Translations under genes and position numbers: made by a program
Shown: in pieces, positions 42,344 through 51,018 of the stretch
Layout: each line of letters begins with the position of its first letter
Numbering within the stretch: position 1 is the first letter of the stretch
Assembly (NCBI GenBank): GCA_014193115.1
Contig: BJHQ01000001.1
Location: 62,001-126,000 of the forward strand
Source: Planctomycetota bacterium
GTDB lineage: Bacteria; Planctomycetota; UBA11346
DNA: 64,000 nucleotides
Direction of reading: 5' to 3'
Notes under the pieces: model-generated
The model's input: the letters and a program-made list of their open reading frames with translations, nothing else
What the model was told of the DNA's origin: nothing
Database searches by the model: none

Positions 42344-43132
42344 CTAGGGCTGCGGGCCGATCGCCAAGACAGGACTGCCGCCGGCGGCCTGGGCCGAGCA
42401 CACCGGGCACGCGGGATCCTTGGGCACTGCGGCTCGGCGGAAGCGCATCCGGCGCAGATCGGCCATCAGCAAGGTGCCGATCAGCGGTTCGCCGATGCCG
42501 GTGATCAGCTTGATCACCTCGGCCGCCCCGAGGCAGCCGGCGGTGCCGCTGACTGCGCCGAACACTGGGAACTGGCGTTTCCAGGTCGGCGGCGGTTCGG
42601 GGTAGAGGCAGGCCAGGCAGCCCCGCCCCGGGGCAAAGGTGGTGACGTGCAGATCAAGGTCGTACACCGCGCATTCGACCATCGGCACACCCTTGGCCAC
42701 GGCCGCGCGGTTGAGCGCGTAGCGCTCGGGGAAGAGCGGCGCCGCATCGACCACCACGTCGGCCTGGGCGACCAGCTCGGCGGCGTTGGCCTCGCTGACG
42801 TTGGCACCGACCGCGACCACGTCGAGCCGCGGGTTGAGCTCTTTCAAGCGGCGTTCGATGCACTGGATGCGGGGTTTTCCGATCCAGTCGTGAGTCATCA
42901 GCAATTGGCGGTTCAGGTCCGACGGTTTCAGGTTGCCGCCATGGGCGATGATCAGCCGGCCGACACCGGCGGCGGCGAGCTCATAGGCCACCGCTCCGCC
43001 CAGACCGCCAGCCCGGCTGACCAGCACGCTGGCGCCTTTCAGCCGGCGCTGGCCGACCTCACCAACGCCATCCACCCACATCTGCCAGGCGAAGGTGGCG
43101 CGGTCGTCGTCGGTCAGTTCGGGGAGATCCAT
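42344..43132 (-). CDS. E1-like adenylyltransferase (ThiF/MoeB/HesA family)
   Basis: A 262-aa protein with the E1 fold: nucleotide-binding SRAGGLGGAVAYELAAAGVG, the Arg finger in LKPSDLNRQLL, the acidic segment ADVVVDAA, and two Cys pairs that bind zinc (GCLACLYP and CPVCSA). Such enzymes adenylate the C-terminal glycine of ubiquitin-like sulfur carriers (ThiS, MoaD). Because Moco genes and a ThiE fusion lie in this window, it could be MoeB or ThiF, but the sequence alone does not decide and it is not in an operon with either set. It ends 26 bp before the gatB start. Confidence 0.85.
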   Translation of the reverse strand: MDLPELTDDDRATFAWQMWVDGVGEVGQRRLKGASVLVSRAGGLGGAVAYELAAAGVGRLIIAHGGNLKPSDLNRQLLMTHDWIGKPRIQCIERRLKELNPRLDVVAVGANVSEANAAELVAQADVVVDAAPLFPERYALNRAAVAKGVPMVECAVYDLDLHVTTFAPGRGCLACLYPEPPPTWKRQFPVFGAVSGTAGCLGAAEVIKLITGIGEPLIGTLLMADLRRMRFRRAAVPKDPACPVCSAQAAGGSPVLAIGPQP

Positions 43133-43150
43133 GGAAGGGCTGGGGGTTAG

Positions 43151-43180
43151 AGGCCAGGGGCCAGGGGCCAGGGGCTAGGG
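43151..43180. repeat. 9-bp tandem repeat upstream of the E1-like gene
   Basis: About 3.3 copies of GGCCAGGGG (the last reads GGGGCTAGGG) 19 bp upstream of the E1-like start on its promoter side. A separate CCGCGC-AA-CCGCGCGG-type inverted element follows near 43208. The 146-bp gap to panC holds nothing else recognisable. Confidence 0.75.
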
Positions 43181-43278
43181 ATGCGAAAGCGCGCTCATGG
43201 GTGAAGGCCGCGCAACCGCGCGGAAGGAGCTTCGTACCTCCGGGGTGGATCCGCGTTGTTCAGGAAACACTTGGCTTC

Positions 43279-44157
43279 TCAGACATCCACGTCGGCGACT
43301 GCGATCGCCCGGCCGTCGAGATGGATGTGGTCGATCAGGCGGACGCCGTCGACGAAGACCGCGGCCGCCAGGACGCAGCGGTGGTCGGCGGTCGTGACCT
43401 CGGCGAAACCGTTCAGGTTGATCACATCGCAGTAATCCAGCTCGACGTTTTCGTGGACCAGGAGCTCATTGGCCACCAGTTCGATCAGTTTGAGCGACTG
43501 GCGCTCGCCGGCGCCAAAGGCCTGGCGGGCGAGTTCGAGGCCCCGGGGCAGGCCGAGGGCCTTGGCCCGACCGGCGGCGGACAGCCGGCGGTTGCGGCTG
43601 CTCATCGCCAAGCCATCGGGATCGCGCACGGTCGGCGCGACCACCACCTCGACCGGCAGATTGAGGTCGGTGACCATCCGGTTGACGATCAGCACCTGCT
43701 GGAGGTCCTTCTGCCCGAACACCGCGACATCGGGCCGGACCACCCCGAACAGCTTGGTCACCACCGTGGCGACGCCGCGGAAATGGCCGGGGCGGGTGGC
43801 GGCGCACAGCTTGTCGGTGAGCGGGCCGACCACTTCGACAAAGGTCGCGTGGCCTTCCTGGTACATCTCGGCGGGAGTCGGGGTGAACACCGCGGCGCAG
43901 CCGGCCCCGGCGAGCATCGAAAGATCGGCTTCGAGGGTGCGCGGATAGCGCTCCAAATCCTCGGGATTATCGAATTGGGTGGGATTCACAAAGATCGACG
44001 CGACCACCACGTCGGACTTCTGCCGGGCGACACGGACCAGGCTGAGGTGGCCTTCATGCAGGGCGCCCATGGTCGGGACGAACCCGATGCGTTTGCCGGC
44101 GAGGAGTTGCGCCCGGGACCAGGCGCGCTGGTCGGCGATGGTGGTGAACTGGTCCAT
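43279..44157 (-). CDS. panC: Pantothenate synthetase
   Basis: A 292-aa PanC, joining pantoate and beta-alanine with ATP in coenzyme A synthesis. The nucleotidyltransferase motif VPTMGALHEGHLSL (HxGH), IFVNPTQF, the substrate-binding FGQKDLQQV, and MSSRNRRLS are present and correctly ordered. The ATG at 44157 begins the family-like N-terminus. panB and panD are not in the window. Confidence 0.96.
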   Translation of the reverse strand: MDQFTTIADQRAWSRAQLLAGKRIGFVPTMGALHEGHLSLVRVARQKSDVVVASIFVNPTQFDNPEDLERYPRTLEADLSMLAGAGCAAVFTPTPAEMYQEGHATFVEVVGPLTDKLCAATRPGHFRGVATVVTKLFGVVRPDVAVFGQKDLQQVLIVNRMVTDLNLPVEVVVAPTVRDPDGLAMSSRNRRLSAAGRAKALGLPRGLELARQAFGAGERQSLKLIELVANELLVHENVELDYCDVINLNGFAEVTTADHRCVLAAAVFVDGVRLIDHIHLDGRAIAVADVDV

Positions 44158-44261
44158 GTCGGGGCTCCGCTGCGGTGTGTGCGTAATGCGCTGGTGGCGG
44201 CGGCGACCTGGCTTGCACGCCGATCCGCCCGGCCCCATCGTTGCCAGGCGGAGAGACGGCG

Positions 44262-44762
44262 ATGGCCTACCTGACCGTGCGCATCAAGGGCGTCGAAGGC
44301 TATTCAAAGAGCCAACTCGACAAGGACCGGCTGGTGGTCGGACGGGCCGCCACCTGCGACGTGGTGATCAAGCATTCCTCGATCAGCCGCGAGCACTGCG
44401 CCCTGGTCCGCCAGGGCGAGGCGTGGCAGGTCGAGGACATGGGCAGCGCCAACGGCACCCAGATCAACAAGGTCAAGATCGACAAAACCGCACCGGTGAA
44501 AGAGAAGGACATCATCGCCTGCGGCCAGGCGCGGATGACCTTCCACGCCGGCAACCAAAAGGACGTTGAGGCCGCGGTTGATCTCAATTTGGAAGAAGGA
44601 TCCGACGGCCCGGTTCGCCGCCGCGGTGCCGAGGATCCGCCGGAGGCGGTACCCTGCGGCGGCTGCGGCGCCTGGCTGTCGATCGCCCACCGCATCGCCG
44701 GCGACACCCAGGTCTGCCCGCGCTGTGCGCATAAAAACGTGGTGCCGAACCTGGTGTCGTGA
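44262..44762 (+). CDS. FHA-domain protein with C-terminal zinc ribbon
   Basis: A 166-aa cytoplasmic protein. Residues about 5-95 form a forkhead-associated domain with the phosphothreonine-binding residues in LVVGRAATCDVV, HSSISREHC and GSANGTQINK. A linker follows, then a zinc ribbon (CGGCGAW with CPRC 24 residues later). It should read phosphothreonine marks set by Ser/Thr kinases such as the one at the end of this window, but no direct partner is adjacent. It starts at the ATG at 44262 with GGAGAG upstream. Confidence 0.88.
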   Translation: MAYLTVRIKGVEGYSKSQLDKDRLVVGRAATCDVVIKHSSISREHCALVRQGEAWQVEDMGSANGTQINKVKIDKTAPVKEKDIIACGQARMTFHAGNQKDVEAAVDLNLEEGSDGPVRRRGAEDPPEAVPCGGCGAWLSIAHRIAGDTQVCPRCAHKNVVPNLVS

Positions 44763-44956
44763 ACGTTGGGAGATCCGAGGGCCGGCTCTGCCCTGTCCGC
44801 CGTGGCCATCGACAAAGCCATCGACAAAGATCAGCGGCCCGGACAATCCTCGCTTCGTTGGCTAAATAGACTACGCGAAGCAGTAAGTGCGTTACCTAAG
44901 GGCTCGCTCAGGAATACGAGGGCTCGCGCAAGGATACGTTGCGCACCTCATTGCCG

Positions 44957-45206
44957 GTGAGCGTCCCGTCGCGTCCCGTAGGGACGCTGCGATACCAGCC
45001 CGGGGCTTCAGCCCCGGGTAGGGTTCTCCGGACTGGTGAAGTCCCGTAGGGACGGCTGAATGTCTGCGGGCTTCAGCCTGCAGGCTCCGCATCGTGCGAA
45101 GATTGGTAGCACGACACGACTCAGCCGTCCCTACGGGACTGTTCTCGCTTGCCACCATACCCGGGGTTGAAACCCCGGGCTCAGCTTGTGGCGTCCCTAC
45201 GGGACT
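44957..45206. repeat. Composite palindromic (REP-like) repeat array, locus 2
   Basis: The 516-bp gap between the FHA gene and the VWA gene is built largely of two alternating palindromes: GTCCCTACGGGAC-type (44973-44985, about 45041-45053, 45127-45139, 45193-45205) and CCCGGGGCTTCAGCCCCGGG-type (44999-45018, 45160-45180), plus GCGGGCTTCAGCCTGCAGGC. The module GCGTCCCGTAGGGACGCTGC then GATACCAGCCCGGGG is the reverse complement of that at 34.0 kb. No gene or conserved RNA is visible in the rest of the gap. Confidence 0.88.
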
Positions 45207-45278
45207 CGGCTTACGGCCAAACGCCTCCCTAGGAGGAACATGCACACGTCATTCGTGCGCGATCTCACTCAACACGCG

Positions 45279-46994
45279 TCAAAAGAACGTCGCAATGTCC
45301 TTGAACAGTGCTTCGACCTCGCCTGAACCACCGGAATAGGATTTGGCCTGGGTGCGTTCGGCGATGCGTTTCAGGATGTCCTTGTTCGCGCCTTTGCCGT
45401 AGGCGATGGTGAACACGCGGACGGTGGCGGAGCGTTCGCTGTCGCCGGCCAAGGTCTGTTCCAGGGTGCCGAGCTTGATCTGGCTGTCGGTGTCGGCGCC
45501 GTCGGTGAGGACGACCACCGCGGCGATCCGGCCGCGGTCGATGGCGCTGGCCGCCGTGTAGGCCGCTGCCACCGCGTCGTACAGCGCGGTGCCGCCATCG
45601 GGGTAGAGCCCCTGGACCGCGCCGAGCAGTTGGGTGCGGGAGCCGGCCACCGGCTGATCGCGGATCACCCAGGTCATGCGGTCGTTGAAGGTCAGCAGCG
45701 ACAGGCGGTCTTCATCGCCCAACTGGTTGATGAGCGCTGCGGCGCCGAGCTTGGCTCCGGCCATCCGGCCTTCGTCCTTCATGCTGCCCGAGGTGTCGAG
45801 GACCAGGACCACGCTGCTCCGCTTCTTGTGGTCGCGCCACAGGCGCAGGGCGGCGTCGATCACTGGCGCTGGCGGGACTTCGAGGGTGGTGGTGGGCTGC
45901 TTGGGATCGGCGCCGTGGGCGGCGTCGATCGGCGCGCCGATCGCGATTTCGACTGCTGCCGGACGGAAGCCGAGGGCCAGCGCCGCCCGTTGGCGCGGTT
46001 CGCCAAGCAGGAAATCCAGGTACTTTTTGGCTGCGGCGCGGTGGGCTGGGGTGACCCAGGGCCGCTCGACGATGCCGGCGGGATGGTCCGACCAGAAGGT
46101 CCCTTCACGCGGGTAGATGCTGACCAGCGGCGGGAAATTGCCGTCGGATTTCTGGTTGGCTTCGATTACCGAGCTTTCATAGAGCACCGCCGCTGACAGC
46201 TTCGCCGGGCCGCCAGCGGCCAGCCGCGTGGCGAAGAACCCGGTCGAACGACCGTAATGGACCACCGAACGCTCGATGCCGTTGACGAAGGCGGCGAGTT
46301 CCGGCTTGGCCAGATCCTCCAGGCTGAGGCCGGCGGTCTTGCCGGCGCCGGCATAGCATTCGGCGAGCACGCTGATGATCCCGCTGTTGCTGTATTCAGG
46401 ATGGGTGTGGCCAAAGCGGAAGGCGCCCCACTGGGCCTGGCCGACCGACGCCCAGCCCTGGGGATGCTGGGCCAGAGCGAGCACCTCTGCCCAGCCCACC
46501 GGTTTGCCCGGCCAGCCCAGGGCCTCGGCCATCGGCTTCCACAGCGCGATCACCACCGGCGACAGGACCAGATCGCGGGTCTCGGCGACCAGATCGTTGC
46601 CGGTCTTGGTCCGGCTCTGGGCATTGCCGAGGGTGATGAACGCCTTTGACGCTGGCGAGATCAGGTGGACCTGGCGGGTTCCGGAGATCGCCTCGTCGAC
46701 GCATTCCCCGGAGCCCATCGGGATTGCCTCGACGGTGATCCGCCGGCCGTCCTGGCGGTTGGCGGCAGCATTGAACTCATCGGTGGCGGCCTTGATCCAG
46801 CTCTCTTTTTCCGAGCCATAGGTGAACACCACGCGCACTTCGTCCTTGGCCGGAGGCGGGAGTTGGGCGGACTTGCCCGCCGCGGCGGGCTGGTCAGCCG
46901 GCTGGGCCGAGGGCGCCTCGCCGAGCCCCTCCCACAGGGCGAAGCCGATGGCGATGACGACGACCAGGGCCAGGAACTTGAAGACGGCGGACAT
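45279..46994 (-). CDS. Membrane-anchored solute-binding / von Willebrand A hybrid protein
   Basis: A 571-aa protein with an N-terminal membrane anchor (FKFLALVVVIAIGFALWEGL). Residues about 50-375 resemble an extracellular solute-binding protein (periplasmic-binding fold: VVFTYGSEKESWIKAATDEF, GSGECVDEAISGTRQVHLIS). Residues about 395-570 are a VWA domain with a complete MIDAS: D-x-S-x-S in LVLDTSGSMKDE, the Thr in DGGTALYD and the Asp in LTDGADTDS. It probably senses a ligand outside the membrane and binds a protein partner through the metal site. The ATG at 46994 has GGAGG 7 nt upstream. Confidence 0.82.
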   Translation of the reverse strand: MSAVFKFLALVVVIAIGFALWEGLGEAPSAQPADQPAAAGKSAQLPPPAKDEVRVVFTYGSEKESWIKAATDEFNAAANRQDGRRITVEAIPMGSGECVDEAISGTRQVHLISPASKAFITLGNAQSRTKTGNDLVAETRDLVLSPVVIALWKPMAEALGWPGKPVGWAEVLALAQHPQGWASVGQAQWGAFRFGHTHPEYSNSGIISVLAECYAGAGKTAGLSLEDLAKPELAAFVNGIERSVVHYGRSTGFFATRLAAGGPAKLSAAVLYESSVIEANQKSDGNFPPLVSIYPREGTFWSDHPAGIVERPWVTPAHRAAAKKYLDFLLGEPRQRAALALGFRPAAVEIAIGAPIDAAHGADPKQPTTTLEVPPAPVIDAALRLWRDHKKRSSVVLVLDTSGSMKDEGRMAGAKLGAAALINQLGDEDRLSLLTFNDRMTWVIRDQPVAGSRTQLLGAVQGLYPDGGTALYDAVAAAYTAASAIDRGRIAAVVVLTDGADTDSQIKLGTLEQTLAGDSERSATVRVFTIAYGKGANKDILKRIAERTQAKSYSGGSGEVEALFKDIATFF

Positions 46995-47308
46995 GGCGTT
47001 GCCTCCGCGTGGGGTCCTAGCCGCGGCCAGCCGCCGGCAAGCCTCGCGCCAGCCAAGCCAGGTCTGGGCGGCCCCCCGGAGCGGCGCACTCCGCGGCCCC
47101 CGGAGCGCCGCACTCCGTGCGGCAGGTGGTCGACACGATCGGTCCATGCGCTGACCCGCTCGTCATTGGAGGAACTGGCCGCGCAGAGCGCGGCGCTCCG
47201 TGTGAGGATGCGCTACCCGGAGCGCCGCTCTCCGTGCGGAAGGCCAAGCACCGTGCGGTGCGGGCAGGACGTCCCTGGTTCCTTGGCGCGATCCGCCAGA
47301 CTGCGGTC
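46995..47308. repeat. Divergent 314-bp intergenic region with GC-rich inverted repeats
   Basis: This gap separates two divergent genes. GGAGCGSCGCACTCCG-type palindromes occur at 47078-47093 and 47102-47117, with related copies GCGCGGCGCTCCG near 47187 and CGGAGCGCCGCTCTCCG at 47218-47234. They probably belong to one small family of imperfect repeats with stems GGAGCG/CGCTCC. Both promoters must lie here, but no clear -10/-35 boxes are visible in the GC-rich sequence. Confidence 0.65.
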
Positions 47309-48424
47309 ATGGCGCGATGGCTGCTTCTCTGCCTGGCCACGGCGCTGTGCGGCGCCGCCGACATCGGCTGGGACGTGATCGACAACCCCCAGGCGATCCG
47401 GATTCGCGACGCCACGCTGCGGACCCGGTGGGAGCGCCTGTTCGAGGCGCCGCCGATCTGGAGCGCCCGCCAGGTCGCGTACCTCGGCCGCCGGGCCGGC
47501 GATCAGGCATTCACCCTGCTGGCGTCGCGGCTGGTCTATCGCGGCGAGCCCTGGGGCCGTGGCCGATCGGTCAATGCGCGGCAATGGCAGCCGATGAATC
47601 GCGAAGTCAAGCTGGCGGTGCTGCGCGAGATGCGCTGCTCGGGGGAAGCCGTCTATGCCCCGCTCCTGGCTGGCCTGCTCCAGACCGAGGCCGATCCCAA
47701 GGTCGCCACCGACCTGCTCATCTCCCTGTGGATGCTGCGCCCGGTCGGCATCGAGGAGCTGGCCCAGCGCCTGGCCGATCCGCGGCTGGTGGCTCCTACC
47801 CGTCTGCCGGCTGCCGATCACCCCACCGTGCGCTCCACCGCCCTCGATCTGCTGCTCGGTCTGCGCGGCGCAGATGACCAGATGCTGCAAGGCCCGCTCG
47901 ACTGGGCCTGCACCCGGGCGAGCGGAGGCGAACGGATCCATGCGCTGAACAGCATCCCGGACGGCGCCCGACCCGAGCTGGTCACGATGGCGGTGCTCCG
48001 CCTGGCGGACGAGCTGCGCCTCGCTGGCGATGCTCGCCCGGCCGATCCAACGGCATTGGAGGCCTGGGTGCTGGCCCTCGATCGTTTGAACCTGGAGAAA
48101 TTGCCGGAACAACGCTCAGGACCGGCGGTCATGGCCGCCCTGCTCGCCGCCGCCATCGACGGGTCCCGGGGCCTCGCGGTGTCCGCCGCGGCCGCCCTCG
48201 CCAGCACGCCCGGCTGGGCACCCGGAGCCGACGGCGAGAAGCTGGCTCGACGGGCCGCCGATCCGGGCTGCGATCCGATGATCCGCCACGCCGTGCTCGG
48301 CCTGCTCACCCGCACCGCACCCCAGACGGTCCCGACCGCCGCCCCGCCCGGCGACGCCTGGGCCCGGCTCGCCGCCCATCGCGAACGGCTGGCGAAGTGG
48401 GAATGGGAGCGGTTCATCCGGTAG
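47309..48424 (+). CDS. Exported HEAT-like helical repeat protein, unknown function
   Basis: A 371-aa protein with a signal peptide (ARWLLLCLATALCGAA). The mature part is almost all alpha-helical with repeats about 35-40 residues long (for example VKLAVLREMRCSGEAVYAPL, TDLLISLWMLRPVGIEELAQ, STALDLLLGLRGADDQML), like HEAT repeats that mediate protein contacts. I do not recognise a named family. The ATG at 47309 is just before the signal peptide; the frame is open upstream through the repeat region. The next gene, mltA, begins 275 bp later. Confidence 0.65.
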   Translation: MARWLLLCLATALCGAADIGWDVIDNPQAIRIRDATLRTRWERLFEAPPIWSARQVAYLGRRAGDQAFTLLASRLVYRGEPWGRGRSVNARQWQPMNREVKLAVLREMRCSGEAVYAPLLAGLLQTEADPKVATDLLISLWMLRPVGIEELAQRLADPRLVAPTRLPAADHPTVRSTALDLLLGLRGADDQMLQGPLDWACTRASGGERIHALNSIPDGARPELVTMAVLRLADELRLAGDARPADPTALEAWVLALDRLNLEKLPEQRSGPAVMAALLAAAIDGSRGLAVSAAAALASTPGWAPGADGEKLARRAADPGCDPMIRHAVLGLLTRTAPQTVPTAAPPGDAWARLAAHRERLAKWEWERFIR

Positions 48425-48500
48425 CAGGCAGCGGCCGGGAACCGCCGAGACGTCGAACCGACGGGCGTTGGGAAACAGGGGAGATCCGCTCGTCCAACCT

Positions 48501-48560
48501 GCCGGGCGGAACGCGCCAGCGCCGGGCGGAACGCGCCAGCGCCGGGCGGAACGCGCCAGC
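48501..48560. repeat. Exact 20-bp tandem repeat, 3 copies, upstream of mltA
   Basis: GCCGGGCGGAACGCGCCAGC is repeated exactly at 48501, 48521 and 48541. Being 20 bp it shifts frame at each copy, so it is not coding. It sits about 140 bp before the mltA start in the 275-bp gap. Confidence 0.95.
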
Positions 48561-48699
48561 GCCAAGCGCGACGGGATCTCCTGGAAATTCCAGGCCCATT
48601 CCGGAGCCACCGCGTTTTATGCCCGGGTCCACAGGCTGCCGATCGAGCCCGGATTGGCGGAAGGGTTGCACGGTCCGTCCCCGATCGCTACTTCGCACC

Positions 48700-49899
48700 A
48701 TGCGCTTTTCGGTTCTCCTGCTCGTCCTCCTGGCCCTCGCCGGCTGCCAGTACCGCGGAGCCAAGTCCAAGGACTACGCCAGGCCGCTGCCCCCGGGACG
48801 CAACGCCTTGGAAGCGGTCTCGGCGGATGAACTGCCCGAGCTGACCATCGCCACCGCTGGCCGCGAGCAGCTGCGCGAAGGCATCCGGCGCAGCCTGGCC
48901 TATCTCGCCAGCGGCACGGCGACGAAGACCTATGCCAACGGCGTGGCCGGATTCACCCGCGAGCAGATCGTCGCCAGCCTGACCGAGCTGGACCGGATCC
49001 TGGCCACCGCGGCCAGCGATGGCGAACTCAACGACCGCATCAAGGCCAAGTTCCGTGCCTGGCGCTCGGTGGGCTGCGATGACCGCGGTACGGTGCTGTT
49101 CACCGGCTATTACACGCCGATCCTGCCCGCCAGCCGGACCCAGACCGCGGAATACCGCTGGCCGCTCTACCGCCGCCCGGCCGACCTGGTCCGCACCGGC
49201 GATCCGCAGTCGGCCGCCGTCACCATTTCGCTGCGGAAAAAGGCTGACGGCTCCACCGAGGCCTATCCGGAGCGCTCGGTGATCGAGGAATCCGGCATGC
49301 TGAAGGGCCTGGAGATCTTCTGGTTGGCGGATCCCTTCGATGCCTATCTGGTCCAGGTCCAGGGATCGGCCCGGCTGCGCTTGGCCGATGGCAGCGGCGG
49401 CGCCGGAGGCAACCTGGTCGAAATCGGTTATGACGGCACCAATGGCCATCCGTACCGCTCGATCGGTCCGGAGCTGGTCAAAGACGGGAAGATTCCTGGC
49501 GGCAGGCTTTCCTTCTCGACCATGCTCGGCCACTTCCGCGCCCATCCCGAGGACGTGCCGATCTATACCCGGCGCAATCCGCGCTATGTATTTTTCCGCG
49601 AAGTCGGTGGCGGGCCGTTCGGCTCGATCGGCCAGAAGGTCGCCGGCGACATCTCCATCGCCACCGACAAGTCGATCTTCCCGCCCGGTGCGCCGGTGCT
49701 GGTCGAGACCCGGATGATCGTGCCGCCAGGTGTCGATCCGACGAACTACGCGGCGCTGCGCCTCGATCAGGACACCGGAGGCGCCATCCGCGCTCCCGGC
49801 CGCTGCGACCTGTACATGGGCGAAGGCGAGACCAACGCCACCCGCGCCGGCGCCCAGTATGCCGAAGGCAAGATGTACTATCTGATCCTGCGCGATTGA
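48700..49899 (+). CDS. mltA: Membrane-bound lytic murein transglycosylase A-like lipoprotein
   Basis: A 399-aa lipoprotein (lipobox LALAGC16) of the MltA family. The N-terminal double-psi barrel-like half contains FTGYYTPILPASRT and LVQVQGSARLRLADG, and the C-terminal 3D domain contains LDQDTGGAIRAPGRCDLYMG, which includes the catalytic Asp region (E. coli D308). It cleaves the beta-1,4 MurNAc-GlcNAc bond to form 1,6-anhydromuropeptides in peptidoglycan turnover. The ATG at 48700 opens the signal peptide. It is followed after 19 bp by a small membrane gene. Confidence 0.92.
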   Translation: MRFSVLLLVLLALAGCQYRGAKSKDYARPLPPGRNALEAVSADELPELTIATAGREQLREGIRRSLAYLASGTATKTYANGVAGFTREQIVASLTELDRILATAASDGELNDRIKAKFRAWRSVGCDDRGTVLFTGYYTPILPASRTQTAEYRWPLYRRPADLVRTGDPQSAAVTISLRKKADGSTEAYPERSVIEESGMLKGLEIFWLADPFDAYLVQVQGSARLRLADGSGGAGGNLVEIGYDGTNGHPYRSIGPELVKDGKIPGGRLSFSTMLGHFRAHPEDVPIYTRRNPRYVFFREVGGGPFGSIGQKVAGDISIATDKSIFPPGAPVLVETRMIVPPGVDPTNYAALRLDQDTGGAIRAPGRCDLYMGEGETNATRAGAQYAEGKMYYLILRD

Positions 49900-49918
49900 G
49901 CGGAAGCAGGGGGCACGG

Positions 49919-50365
49919 ATGAGCGTCTCCGGATCGCTGTCCCAGATCGTGCTGACCGCCGGGTTGCGGCTGGCCGCTGCCACCGTCGCACTCGGTTGGG
50001 GATTGGGCGGTCTTCCGCTGTTGATGCCGGATGCGGCGCTGTGGGAGTGGCTTGGAATCCTGGCAGGATCACCGTTACCGTACGAACCGACGCTTGCGTA
50101 CTGGGTGCGGATGGCCGCCTGCGTCTGCTTGCTCATCGCGACGCTCGCCGGATGGGTGGCGGTGGATCCCAAAGGATCCGGTCCCGTCGCCGCCGTGCTG
50201 GCCGTATTTCAGGTCGTTACGGGCATGATCCTCTTCGGTTGGGGATATACGCTCGGGGTGCCGACCTGGCCGTGGATCGCGGATGTCGGGTTCTGCCTGG
50301 GAACCGGCATCGCTCTTGGCGGCTGCCTGATCGGAGTCCGGCTGGTCGGCGGGACATCACCATGA
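49919..50365 (+). CDS. Predicted four-helix membrane protein
   Basis: A 148-aa protein with four membrane segments (LRLAAATVALGWGLGGLPLL, WVRMAACVCLLIATLAGWVA, PVAAVLAVFQVVTGMILFGW, DVGFCLGTGIALGGCLIGVR). No family is recognised; the pattern resembles small DoxX- or BphX-like proteins. It ends with ATGA overlapping the queE start, so the two are coupled, and it begins 19 bp after mltA. A role linked to queuosine synthesis is not implied by the sequence. Confidence 0.65.
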   Translation: MSVSGSLSQIVLTAGLRLAAATVALGWGLGGLPLLMPDAALWEWLGILAGSPLPYEPTLAYWVRMAACVCLLIATLAGWVAVDPKGSGPVAAVLAVFQVVTGMILFGWGYTLGVPTWPWIADVGFCLGTGIALGGCLIGVRLVGGTSP

Positions 50366-51015
50366 CCTACCGCGTCAAAACGATTTTCGGTCCGACCCTG
50401 CAAGGCGAAGGCCTGCATGCCGGGATGCCCTGCGTGTTCCTGCGCCTGGCCGGATGCAATGCCTGGGATGGGCGACCGGCGACCCGCGCCGCCAGCGCCT
50501 GTCCCTATTGCGACACCGATTTCCTCGGCGGCGACGCCCTGACCCTCGCGGACATTTTCCAGCGATTGTCGGCGTTGACCGGACCTGGACAGGCGGCGAC
50601 GGGGCGCAGGCACTTCGGCTGCGTGCTGTCCGGCGGCGAGCCGCTACTCCAAGCCGACCGCGCTTTGCTGGAAGCCCTCGGCGCGGCGTTCCCGTGGGTC
50701 GATGTCGAGACCAACGGCACCCGGCTGTGCCCGACCCGGCCTGCGAATGTTTTTTTGTCGTGCAGCCCGAAACGGCTGCCCCACCAAGACGTCGTGCTCG
50801 AACCCGATTGGTGGAAGGTCCTCATCCCGGACCAGGAGCGTTTCCTCGATCACGCTTTGGCCAGCGGTAAGCCGGTGTTCGTCCAGCCGACCTGCCCGGA
50901 CGGCGGGCCAAGCGGAGCAGTCTATGCCGCCAACCTCGCCCGGTGTCTCGACCTGTGCCTCAAGCGGGGCTGCCGGCTCAGCCTGCAGATCCACAAATAC
51001 CTGGATATACCCTGA
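50362..51015 (+). CDS. queE: 7-carboxy-7-deazaguanine synthase (radical SAM)
   Basis: A 217-aa QueE making CDG from carboxytetrahydropterin on the path to preQ0 and queuosine. IFGPTLQGEGLHAGMPCVF is the family start. The cluster ligands are C32-x14-C47-x2-C50 (CNAWDGRPATRAASACPYC), the long-spacing type seen in some QueE proteins instead of CxxxCxxC. GGEP and the C-terminal QIHKYLDIP are also diagnostic. The start overlaps the upstream membrane gene's stop by 4 bp. queC, queD and queF are not in the window. Confidence 0.95.
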   Translation: MTYRVKTIFGPTLQGEGLHAGMPCVFLRLAGCNAWDGRPATRAASACPYCDTDFLGGDALTLADIFQRLSALTGPGQAATGRRHFGCVLSGGEPLLQADRALLEALGAAFPWVDVETNGTRLCPTRPANVFLSCSPKRLPHQDVVLEPDWWKVLIPDQERFLDHALASGKPVFVQPTCPDGGPSGAVYAANLARCLDLCLKRGCRLSLQIHKYLDIP

Positions 51016-51018
51016 GGA

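Noticed and set aside
45240..45326. 28-codon ORF preceded by AGGAGG
   Set aside because: The Shine-Dalgarno-like sequence is half of a CCTCC-CTA-GGAGG palindrome in the repeat region, spacing is only 3 nt, and the frame runs antisense into the VWA gene.
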